Origin: Adiantum capillus-veneris
Taxonomy: Eukaryota > Streptophyta > Polypodiopsida > Polypodiales > Pteridaceae
Direction: 5' to 3'
DNA: 64,000 nt
Assembly: GCA_014529385.2 (NCBI GenBank)
Contig: CM043962.1
Location: forward strand, 51,218,905 to 51,282,904
Position numbers and translations under genes: made by a program. Below the pieces are notes generated by a model. It was not told the origin of the DNA. It worked only from the letters and a program-made list of their open reading frames with translations, and searched no databases. Below, in pieces: positions 49,346 through 59,281 of the stretch (positions are counted from its first letter, which is position 1; each line of letters opens with the position of its first letter).

Positions 49346-52300
49346 ACCAGAGAAACTGGATTAGAAGAAGTCACTAAGGAGCTAGAGGTTGTTGATCAAG
49401 AGATACCAGAATCAGATATTTTTGTTCTTTTCCATGTGCAACCAGTTCCAGCTTCAGAACCAGTACCTGAAGAATCAGATCAGGCTCATTTAAGAACCAG
49501 TACCAGTATGATCCAGCCAGAGTGGGAATCAGTTCAGAACCAGTATGAACACACTTTCCAAATTTTAAGAGGCCAACGGTCAAATGGTATGCCAGTGATA
49601 ATTATTACAAGGATGGGTTGCAGTCTTGTCCAATGCATGTTTGCCACGTCAGCGACGGCGCACACAAGTCTAGGAGCGGCGAGTAGTGGAGCTTTTATGG
49701 CGCGAACACGTATAACAGACAGGAGGGTTAACATTTTTCCTCATAAATCTCCTGCGCGACGCTTTCCTCCTGTCAATCATTTGCCATCGCCAAGCTTCGA
49801 GGTCTCTTCACTACAACCGCAAACTTCGGCCTCCGATGAGACAGTTGACTATCAGACAACCTTACCAGCGACACCAGGCAACGGCTTTAACACAAGTAAG
49901 TCCTCTTCGCCTTCTCCTGTTTCATCGTCGTCGACCTCACAATGTATGGGTAGAAGGAAACGATCAGAGAAGATGGAGGAAACTCTTGCAGAAACCCAGG
50001 CTATAATTACTGAGGCAAAGGCAAGCCTTCCTGTTCTTCCACACAGTAAAATCCAATGATATGTCTTTACTGATCATGCAATGACTCTGCTACAACTCTG
50101 GGATCTGCGAGTTGTATTGCAAGCGACAAGGATTGCTTTTGATGCAGGGATCATCAAGCAAGTTCTTGATTCTTTTGATGCAGAAAAGAGCAGTGCTATG
50201 ATAAATAATAGGAGGGTGTCAGTGACACCAGAAGCCATTGCCTTTGCATTTTGAATGCCTAATGAGCCTAAACCATCGGTGGCAACTGCGCAGCAAATAA
50301 GTATTGCTCTAAAGGAGGATGAAGCAGCTCGAAAGAAGCGCAAGGCAAGTGCTCAAGAAGTTCTAGTAGTAAGACTGGAAGCCTCCGCTGCTTACAGTTT
50401 TGTAGCCGAAGCAGTCAGTCTTAAGAATAAACCAACTTATGTGTCAGAAAAATTATTTGCTATGCTATTGGCCAAGATACTGGATCCACAAGTCCATATC
50501 AACCTGTGCCAAATACTCTCGCATAATGTACTTCAACAGACTGCCAAGTTGAAATCTCAAACTGTTTTCAAGGCATGGTATGTCTAGCAATTTCTGTATT
50601 GGGCTACTGCTACAGATATTAATGAGCAGGTGAAGCTGGCATGGAATGAGTAGCCCATTTTTGAACCAAAGAAAATTGAACTGTCCTCAGACGACGAGGA
50701 AACGGACAGTCAAACAACTTCCAAGGACCTGAAAAGGAAAGCTACTGCAGAGGAAGCTAGTAGTTCAAAGAAACCAAGAATTACACTGACCAAAAGCAGT
50801 GAATTCTTAAAGCACATCGAAAGCCAGGTAAAGGCAGCGAACACTGAGACAACTGTACCTAATCAGACAGTTGTTAAACAAACAGTTGCTACTGGATCTG
50901 GGAGGGATCAGGTAAAGCCAGTCACTGAGGCAAAGGTACCAGACCAGTCAGGAGATAAAGGCAGGAATCAACTGGATAAGGGGAAAGGTCCAGCGTCCTC
51001 AACTATGTCTGAAACAGTTCGTGTCATTTCTCAAAACCCTCTACAACTGGTTAAAAAGGATAAGCTACAGCAAATGCAAACTCATAAATTGAGAGGGCAT
51101 CTCTCACTCACCAAAATTGATTATGCATCTCTACCTTATGTGGCTCCTGTGGCAATATATGAACCAGTTGATTCTGATCCAACAACGGTCAAGGACAGAT
51201 GTTCAGTACTAATACAGTCCTCTTGGAATACCATTGTCAGTTGTATGGGACAATTGGTGGAAGCTGTTGGATCAAAAGATGAAGTTAAAAAGCTTAAAGC
51301 TGAATTGGCAGAAGCACAGCATCAGATTGCCACACTCCAGAAAGCCCAGGAAGCACAGAACATACAACACAGGGTATTGCAAGCTCAGTCAGAGAGAGCT
51401 CAGGAGTTGTTGAACAAAAAGTTAGCTAAATCTGAGTCTGAAATTATGATCATAAAGAGTCAAAGGAATGAAGCATCGAGAGTTGCAGAGCGAGTTGAAA
51501 TGGGGCTCAGAACAAAGCGGACAGAATTTAGAAAGTTGCTATTACACCATACAGCTCTGAAGCATTCGCTGACGGACAGATACATCTACAATATCTTGTC
51601 TGAAATTTTGAACCCCGCAGGCAATGCTGTTTTTTATTTAGAAAATTTAAAATCCTTGATGGAAAGTCTGCAAAGTGATTTGCAGGACAAGGTGAGTGAA
51701 TTCAACAATGCTCTGATGAACCAAGCCATCATGGATTATATTGAGCAGCAGACATCCCCATAGGAGGATGAAGAAGAAGAAGAAGATGAAGCTGATAAGG
51801 AGGAGGATAATCAAGAAGCCGGGCATACACAGGATGATGATGATGCCCCACCACCATCTCCACCTCCAGGACCAGGCAATGATGGGACAGGGCCAGATGA
51901 AGGAGGCCAGTCACAGCAAGACCAACCTGACCAGACTGAGGAACAGCAGGAAAGACAGGAAACAGAACAACAGTCGGGTCATCAGCAGACTGAAGAACGG
52001 CAGACCAGCAACACTGGAAATGAGCCACCTAATCAGTCCCATCACAGAAGAGAGGCTAAAGGGAAAATGAAGGCTCAAGATGAAGAACCAGTGAAGGATC
52101 ATCAACATTCACTGCAACTCATTACCCTAAATAAGCAGCTGAGACATCAACAGGCCTCCATCACCAGACAGTATCTGGAGGATGATACTCTGTGGACTGA
52201 TTTAGAAAGGTTCCAAAGACTATATGTAGGAGCCAGGGAAATGGTAGAACATTGGAAATCTTCTGCTTTTCATGATAAGGAAGCTTGTAGACTACCTGCA

Positions 52301-53419
52301 CATCCCAGTACAGTTCAGCTGATGGAACGAGTTCCAGAATGGATACTCAATGCTGATGAGAAATTGGTGAACCCGTACTAGCAAAGACAGTGTACTGCAG
52401 ATTGTCAGTCCTTAGCTTTAGAATTGGAACTTCTGCTGGGTAACAAACCAACTTACCGTTGCATGAAGGACGTGAGGGTCCAACTTAAGGATGTTCTAGT
52501 TCAAGTGCAAATTGCAAGAGGTGTTTTGGACCAGAGAGTGAAAGCCATCCTGGAGGACCAGACAGCCACTAGCAAAGGCCCTCAAACTCGCATGTCTGTC
52601 GGAGCACAGGCAACTGCTCTCCGCACCTTATTCCTGCTAGTAAGAATTACTAGGAAGATGATGCAACAAGAGAACCAGGCAGTTCTGAATTTCCTGGAAT
52701 TTGTGTCTGATTCTCCAGTTCTCTTGTATGCTGTTCCGGCAAGAGAAACTGAGTTGCCAAGATTTTTTCCAGCACTGTATCCTCAACATCAAGAACCAGT
52801 TGATCGACTCACATATTTCAAAATAACTGATGAGCTTCAGGATTGGTATGAGCGATCAATTGTAGAATGGAAGACTTGGCAGACATTGTTCAATGATGTT
52901 CTTCAAATCAATGACATCCAGGCAATAAAGGAAGAGCTACAAAGGATTCAGTTGTGTAGGGGCCAGTGGAAGATTCAGGTCAGAGGATTGACTAGGATTA
53001 CTAATCAGTTACTGCAGCTTACAGTCAAATCTTCCAAACTGCCTGAGAAAGACATTGCAGCAAAGTTGGGTCTAGCACCGCAGTACAGGGAGATGGTTGA
53101 GATTCTGTTCGAAGCACGCGTCAAAACAAATCAGCCTCTTCCACAAGGATGGATCCATACTGCTTCGCATTTTCATAAAGTGGCCAGAACCAGACTGACC
53201 AAGGGCAGGCGTACACTCTATGATCCTAACACCAAAACCTATCATTCTCTCACACCTTATGAGGTAGAGATGACCACAGACCGGCGGGATCAGCTTGAGC
53301 AGGAGGCCATTTACCGACTGATTCAGAAGGAGAACGCTGATGCTGGAACTTCTCAGGCACCAACATGGTCAAAGAGCAAGGGCAAAAGGAAGACGGTCCA
53401 ATGGAAGGATACTGGGTAG
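49346..53419 (+). pseudogene. Unrecognised C-terminal extension of pol (about 1,350 codons)
   Basis: In frame with the integrase. From 49346 there is a Ser/Thr/Pro/Gln-rich stretch to about 50050. Around 50150-50260, INNRRVSVTPEAIAFAF and MPNEP recall the xVxxTPxxIAxxLGxPN motif of plant retrotransposon accessory proteins (faint, inference). A basic Lys-rich stretch lies near 50700-50830. A clear coiled coil follows (about 51275-51540, EVKKLKAELAEAQHQIATLQ onward), then an acidic Glu/Asp run (51764-51830) and a Pro/Gln-rich linker (51840-52060). A predicted helical domain extends to 53400 (VGAQATALRTLFLLVRITRK; LPQGWIHTASHFHKVARTRL). No signal peptide or membrane segment suggests an envelope. 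Function unknown. Confidence 0.6.
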
Positions 53420-53693
53420 TTCTATCTCAGAATTCAGGGGCGACTTTTCTTCTCAGCAGGCCGGGAGGGATGACAACTCCACCTTGGCCTTTTCAGCTGT
53501 CTCGCAATCTGTGAGCTTTCTAGAGCTCTGCATCCTTCACCATCTTCTCAATGTCAGACTCTGACAATCCACCAGAAGATGGATTGTCAACATCAGAACC
53601 AGACGATGGATTTTTCAGTTCCACATCAGAACCAGACAATGGATTTTTCAGAAATTTTGGAATCTTGCCAAAATTCAAGAAAGAAGAGAAGGA
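53420..53693 (+). other. 3' untranslated region with short tandem repeat and polypurine tract
   Basis: Two 33-base repeats (about 53590-53655, ACATCAGAACCAGACGATGG and variant) lie in an open frame that continues into the LTR. That frame is probably not a gene. The purine-rich AAGAAAGAAGAGAAGGA (53677-53693) directly before the LTR is the polypurine tract. Confidence 0.7.
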
Positions 53694-54165
53694 TGTAGAC
53701 GGCTGGCGCGTCACCATGTGGGAACGTGTTCTTAGAAGATGGGCAGTGAATCACTTAGTAATTACTAAAGTAATTACTACGGTAAACCCGAAGCATATAA
53801 ATAGGGCCCATTACTTTGATATCGGGTTGGCAATTGTTATCACTTGTATTAGCGCTTTGAGCTATAATTGCACTCGAACATCAATGGTAGTATCATCGGC
53901 TACACTTTCTCTCTCTCTGTAATCATATTCACTGTAATCTCAATCATGATATATACATATTCCAGTGATACTGACTTCTCAACAGTCTTCTGAATCTGAA
54001 TCTGAACTTTATTCCAGTCTTTAAGTCTGATTCTCATTTCAGTATTCATATTTCAGTCTAGTCACTGATTTCTATCTAGTCTGCTGTCTAAACTCTTCCT
54101 ACTCTAAGTAGCTGAAATCCTTCAACACTGGAATCAGCTGTCTCAAGAGATCAGCTCCAATTCCA
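53694..54165 (+). repeat. 3' LTR of the 11-kb gypsy element
   Basis: A 472-base repeat of 43133-43604, with TATAAATAG at 53796-53804, tandem AGTAATTACT palindromes at 53757-53778, and GGTAG directly after it. Most differences between the two LTRs are transitions. Confidence 0.93.
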
Positions 54166-54170
54166 GGTAG

Positions 54171-54970
54171 TGCTAACAAAGAGCACAAGCCTGCTACGGG
54201 CTCAAAGAAGAGATTGGCAATAAGAAAGGTACCAACTTAGAAAGGTGGTGTGTCAACTTGCACGAGGGAAGCATTGAAAAGCCCAAATGAATGCTTTATT
54301 TGGCCAACTATGAGCCCTCCCCAATAGTCCCTTTAAAGGGATGCGCCATTGGAGGGCCCTTCATTGTGCGTACTGAGAGCAGTCAGTGAACCTTGGAGGC
54401 ATTCGCTCTAAAACTAGCCACATCCTGTTGAAAAGGCGTTTTGGAATTGTGGGGGGTGGTTGAAGCACCTCCCATCTAAAAGATCGTTTTTCTAGCCAGT
54501 AAGTGTAGATGTTTGGACTCATCAGTTTTGTGTGTGGGACTCTTACGCCTCATATTGAGGGCCCTCCAAAATTCTTTTTAAAGGGCCTATGAGGGAGCCC
54601 TCTATGGGCTAATGAGGAGAAGCAGTATTAGAGGCAAAAAGATAGGTCATTCAAATGGCATGATATCTTCATAATTTATTGATTTTAGAGTTTAAGATGA
54701 GCTTGCTTCTTTTTTTATAAACACATTATGTTGAACGGTTCTCTCTCAAGATCCCCTCTACCCGCGTGTCCCCTTGGCCCTCTTTGGTTGTGCAGTTTCA
54801 TTGCCCTGCTCCTTTTGCGGCCCCCTGCTTCTCCCTCAGCATGGGTCCCCCTGCCGCCTCTGCGTGCTTGAAGCTTGAGAGAGACCCAGCTCCCTCGCTT
54901 GCTCAATTGCTGCCTGCTTTCATCCTCTTTGCTCTACCCTTCTAACCACCCTACCTGCACGTCTTCGTGG

Positions 54971-54974
<4 letters not shown>
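54171..54974. other. Unassigned stretch
   Basis: It continues the sequence into which the 11-kb gypsy inserted. Repeated GGGCCCT/AGGGCCT-like words occur near 54350-54600. No coding region I can support. Confidence 0.4.
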
Positions 54975-55042
<68 letters not shown>

Positions 55043-55054
55043 TAGAGTGTCTAG

Positions 55055-55092
<38 letters not shown>

Positions 55093-55222
55093 GAGAACGA
55101 GAGTGATAGGGAGGTGGGTTGCATGAAGGCGGATACACGAGGGAGTGGGAGAGAGCAATGTGAAGGCGGCTACACAAGGGAGAGGGAGAGAGAGACACGT
55201 GTAGCCTTTTCTTGTGGTGGTG

Positions 55223-55292
<70 letters not shown>
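54975..55292. repeat. Cluster of GA, CA and GA microsatellites
   Basis: GA 54975-55040, CA 55057-55091 and GA 55224-55292. The intervening sequence has short GA-rich words. Apparent protein frames are repeat artefacts. Confidence 0.95.
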
Positions 55293-55295
<3 letters not shown>

Positions 55296-55852
55296 TGACG
55301 AAATCTTTTTGACATTCGACTAAATTCATCTTTTTTCAAAATTGATCACCCATACTGGCATTGGTATTTGAGAAAAAGAATACATAGAGTTTGTCAAGTT
55401 AGTTATTGAAGGCTTACAACAACCCCAATAGTAGCAAATGCCCTTAGCCAACCACAACAAATGGGATGGCAATCAAGATGTGGGATAAGCTTTTTAAGCT
55501 CTACTAGCTCACGCGACCCGCCTACCAGAGGGTCTCGCTTGCTCTTACCACCGATGTATGTACATGTGTGTATGTGTCTTATCTTTTTACTTCTCCCCAT
55601 CACACACACACACACACAAACGATGGACCCCTATGATAACAAGAATTGGAGAACCACTAGAAGGGCTATCCATCACTGTAAAGAAATATATTGAACATGA
55701 GTTACTTGAATAATATAATTTCTAATAATGTCTACTTTTATTTCTATCTATCTCTATATATCTATCTAAATCTATTTATTTATATTATATTATCAATGAG
55801 TTTATTTTTGTGCTCAATTATTTATACATATTTTCTTGATCATCTTACTCTA

Positions 55853-55902
<50 letters not shown>

Positions 55903-58379
55903 TTTTGGCCTGACCCAAAGGGGTGAGCCCTTAGTGATGCCTCCCCTTTTTGCTAATGAAAAATGAGAGATTTTTTTAAAAGAGCATAATTTTGATTGGT
56001 TGAAAGAGATAGAACATATTTTGCTATTGAAAAAGGAGAGATTTTTGACATGTCCAAAGGACAAAAGCTATAAAGATGCCTTCTCTTTTTGCTTACTAAA
56101 ATAGAGAAAAGGTTAAGTTGTATTTTCAAACATTTTTTGATAGGCCAAAAATGTTGATCGATTGAAATAAGATAGTGGCCACTCATTTAAATAAAGAGTG
56201 TAAATCTAGTGATTGACATTTCTTGAGTTTTGAAATATAAAATGATGTTCATTTGTCAAGAAAAGGAATTTGAGCTTTCTTTGAAAGCATGAAACATTGA
56301 AAGCCTTAGAGGTTAAATGATAAAGATTTAGCATAATGCGTGGCTCCACAAATCCCAAGAGTCACCTGTTCATTTTGAGAAGTTCTTTCACCCACCTGTT
56401 CATTTTAAAAAGTTCTTTCATCCCTTGAAACTTGAGGTGATAGACTAAAGTTGTCATTTTTGTTAGTTCAAACTTTAAGGAAGGGATCTATCCTTTAGAG
56501 CTTAAATTTCTAAAGATCTTTTATTTTTATTTTCAAAGATTTTAAAGCTAAGTTTAGAACTTAAGGATGTAAAACTTCTAAAATAACGTCTTCCAATCAG
56601 TACTTCGATGTTTTTTTACTTTCTAAAAGAAACCCTTAGTGTTGTGTTGAGTTAGGGAGACTCCTTTCATTTCACATCGTGACATGTCTTTACTTTTCTT
56701 GAATTCTATTGTTTTCACTGCATGATGGAGACTTACCTTTCATTTCACATCCTGACATGTCTTTACTTTTCTTGAATTCTATTGTTTTAGAATGTTAAAG
56801 TGAAGCTTCACCTTGTATAAATTTTAGTAAATTTTACACACACACACACACACATTTTTTTTTTACATTCTATTGTTTTAGAATGCTAAATTGAAGCTTC
56901 ACTTTGTATAATTCTAATAAATTCTATACACACACATATATATTAATTAGTTCTTTTTATTTCACCTTTCATTTCACAACTTCACATGGATTTACATTTT
57001 CTGTATTTTATAGCTTGATTCTAGTCGGTGTTAACGTTCGAAAAAGTCTCTTTTATCAAGTAGCTGCTGATCAAGTTTCTTCCTCACAAAGAAAAAAATC
57101 AAAAATACCAGCAAAAATTTTGAGATTTGTAAAAATTTTGGACAACTTTATCACATATTTCATCAGTTTTTCTTCTGTTTACCATGGTTTGCAGTTTAGC
57201 TAGTTTCGATTTTCAATCGGCTCAAGACTAAGATGAGGCAATCCTTTCCCAAACACTGATACCAGTTTAATTTAACCTAACAATTTTATCACTTTTTTAT
57301 TGTTTTTGAAAGTCGTCGTGACCCTTTCACTTGTTTAAAGAAGGTAAAACTTTGAATTACAGAAAGTGAAAAAATTACATGGAGCCATAGATAGGAGGAG
57401 GGTCACCCCAAGGTGCTAGAGTTTTAAGGCTTAGAACATTAGAGCTTTTAAAATGGGATTTAAGGCTTAGTGATCTAGTCTAGTTTTAAATTTGTAAAAG
57501 GGGCTCTAAAGCTTAAGGATGTAGAATTTTTAAAATGGGGTCTAGAGCATAGGGCTCTAAAGCTTAGGAATGTAGAGCTTATGGGTGTTATTTTAATTCA
57601 ACTCTATGTGCTTTTTTTAATTTAAAAAAAACTTAAAGATGTAGAGCTTTTAAAGTGGGATTTAGACTCAAATCAAGGCCTAAAATTGACATCTATTTTT
57701 TTGTCAAGGACTATTTTGCCTATTCAAAACAAGTGCTTAAAAAAAACCTCATGCCATTTGACATGCTAGAATCTTAAAGTTGCTTGTCATTTTTTGTGTT
57801 TATACCCTTGAAATTATATAAGTTGATTGTATTACACAAAACATATGAAAGGGGGACTTGAAAAATTGCATGTCAAAAAAAAAATTCTACTATGCTTGGG
57901 AGGCCTCGTGATTTTATCACTTGTTTTAAAAGAGCAAAAAAATTTATTGGTTGAAAGAGATAGAACATACTCATACAAAGATAAGCAAATCTATCTATAC
58001 TATATATGAAGCAATTTAAATTTTTTAAGGAAGGAGAAACCCTCCATGTGCCATTTACTACTTCATTTCAAAGAAAACCAAAACACTTAATTTAAAATGC
58101 AAAAGTGAAAGGTAAGTATTGACATGGTAGAAAATAAAAACACAAAGACTTTTGAGTTTGGCAATGTAAAGTCAAAAAGTACTCTATCTATATTCATAAT
58201 ATTTAGAGCCATGTAGTTTTACTCCAGCTATGAAATGAAATTTGAAGGGTGACCACTCACTACTTTTGTTTTTAAAAGCGATTTGAAGGGTGGCTTTACT
58301 TTGCATTTTGAAGGCCATAAAGAAATCCCCTCTCGTCCAGTGAACCTCCCTTTGTAAGCCTCGTGATTATTTCACACCC
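55293..58379. other. AT-rich stretch with small duplications
   Basis: It holds a TA array at 55855-55899. It also has a pair of about 48-base repeats (CACATC[GC]TGACATGTCTTTAC, near 56667-56714 and 56739-56786) and a related pair around AGAATGTTAAAGTGAAGCTTC (56783-56850 and 56873-56941). A degenerate series of TCTAAAGCTTAGGAATGTAG-like units lies at 57420-57670. No gene seen. Confidence 0.5.
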
Positions 58380-58449
58380 CCTCTCAGGTGGGATCAATTT
58401 TCCCTTTAAGTTGGGGGTAGACATATTGGTTTTGTATCAATCGATGGGT

Positions 58450-58640
58450 GATTAATCCCGAAGTGATCACCATGTGATCACAATTAAAGTGAACCCCAAG
58501 TAAACTCGATGTGAAGTGACCGCCAAGTGATCCCTGTGCGAATCCCAATAGAGATACGATCACCTTGTGAACCCACGTATTTCAAAGTGATCATTGTGTG
58601 ACCCCAACCGTCCCAAAGTGATCTCTAATGTGATCCTTTC
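58450..58640. repeat. Degenerate GTGATC-rich repeat
   Basis: About nine loosely spaced units of the type AAGTGATCNCCATGTGATC, with variants such as AAGTGACC, AGTGATCCC and AAAGTGATCATTGTGTGACC, occupy this stretch at intervals of roughly 17-30 bases. Confidence 0.55.
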
Positions 58641-58690
58641 CCCATCATTTTTGCTATATCATTTTACGTTCTCACCTCCATTTCAAGTGA

Positions 58691-58830
58691 CGGGCGATAG
58701 CTTAATGGGAGAGTCATAGATTTCAATGTGGTAGGTGGTGGTTCAAGTCGTGCAGAATCAACCCGATCGGAATCTTTTGATTTTTTAGAATAAACGGACG
58801 GTCCACATCTTCCCAAGATCATGGACCGTC
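58691..58830 (+). repeat. Possible tRNA-derived SINE head with downstream hairpin
   Basis: TAGCTTAATGGG (58698-58709) fits the pol III A box. GGTTCAAGTCG (58740-58750) fits the B box with two deviations, spaced as in tRNA genes. The cloverleaf does not close well, so it is not a functional tRNA gene. A 9-base inverted repeat GACGGTCCA/TGGACCGTC (58797-58805, 58822-58830) with inner ATCTT/AAGAT pairs follows. A SINE fragment is the best reading. Confidence 0.4.
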
Positions 58831-58980
58831 AATCCCACCTGACAAGAGGCTGTCAAATAGTCCCCAAGGCTTTGCAAGCTTGCACAGACCTTCCATGTCC
58901 TGAATGATCTATGATCTTGGTGCTCAAAGCTTAGTAGTTGTACACACATGCTCATGTTTTGTTTATATGTATTTGTGTGT

Positions 58981-58983
<3 letters not shown>

Positions 58984-59021
<38 letters not shown>

Positions 59022-59221
59022 GGGGAGGGAGGGAGGGACCCGTTGTCTCTATATGTGTGTGTGTGTGTGTGTGTGTATCAAAGACAGAATCAACATATTA
59101 TCATTCGCTCAGGTGCTGGAGCGTTGCACAGAGGCCTTCCACATTAACATTACATTAATGAAGTGCAACAAACTCAATGATTTAGTGATGGGATTCTAGC
59201 GATTTATTGTGAATGTCATGG

Positions 59222-59279
<58 letters not shown>
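58984..59279. repeat. GA, GGGA and GT microsatellites
   Basis: GA with a GGGA/GGAG tail at 58984-59037, GT at 59055-59077, and a second GT array at 59223-59279. Confidence 0.95.

Positions 59280-59281
<2 letters not shown>

Larger units (their letters stand above)
46478..53419 (+). pseudogene. pol polyprotein: RT, RNase H, integrase and C-terminal extension (eight internal stops)
   Basis: All of 46478-53419 is one frame (frame 2), interrupted only by stops at 47639 (TAG), 48221 (TGA), 50057 (TGA), 50252 (TGA), 50585 (TAG), 50651 (TAG), 51761 (TAG) and 52379 (TAG). Most are explicable by a single C-to-T or G-to-A change, for example QPN*D where Trp is usual and FAF*MPNEP. No frameshift was found over 6.9 kb. 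The parts are listed separately. The ATG overlaps the protease stop (ATGA). The closing TAG at 53417 may also be secondary, as the frame continues only to about 53470. Confidence 0.85.
43133..54165 (+). mobile_element. Full-length Ty3/gypsy retrotransposon (11,033 bp) with a long 3' pol extension
   Basis: LTRs of 472 bases each (43133-43604 and 53694-54165) begin TGTAGACGG and end AATTCCA. GGTAG flanks both sides (43128-43132 and 54166-54170), a perfect target duplication. By my count the LTRs differ at about ten positions with no indels, so the insertion is fairly young. Inside are gag (frame 1), protease (frame 3) and RT-RNase H-integrase plus a very long C-terminal extension (all frame 2, 46478-53419). 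Ten in-frame TAG/TGA codons break the frames. There is no chromodomain; RT and integrase resemble the Tat/Athila-like branch, which is inference from motif style. Confidence 0.92.

Noticed and set aside
49346-53419. Envelope gene downstream of pol
   Set aside because: No signal peptide, no membrane-spanning segment and no furin-like site; the region shares the pol frame instead of having its own start.
58685-58760. Functional tRNA gene
   Set aside because: A and B boxes are present but the acceptor and T stems do not pair, so only a tRNA-derived repeat is supported.
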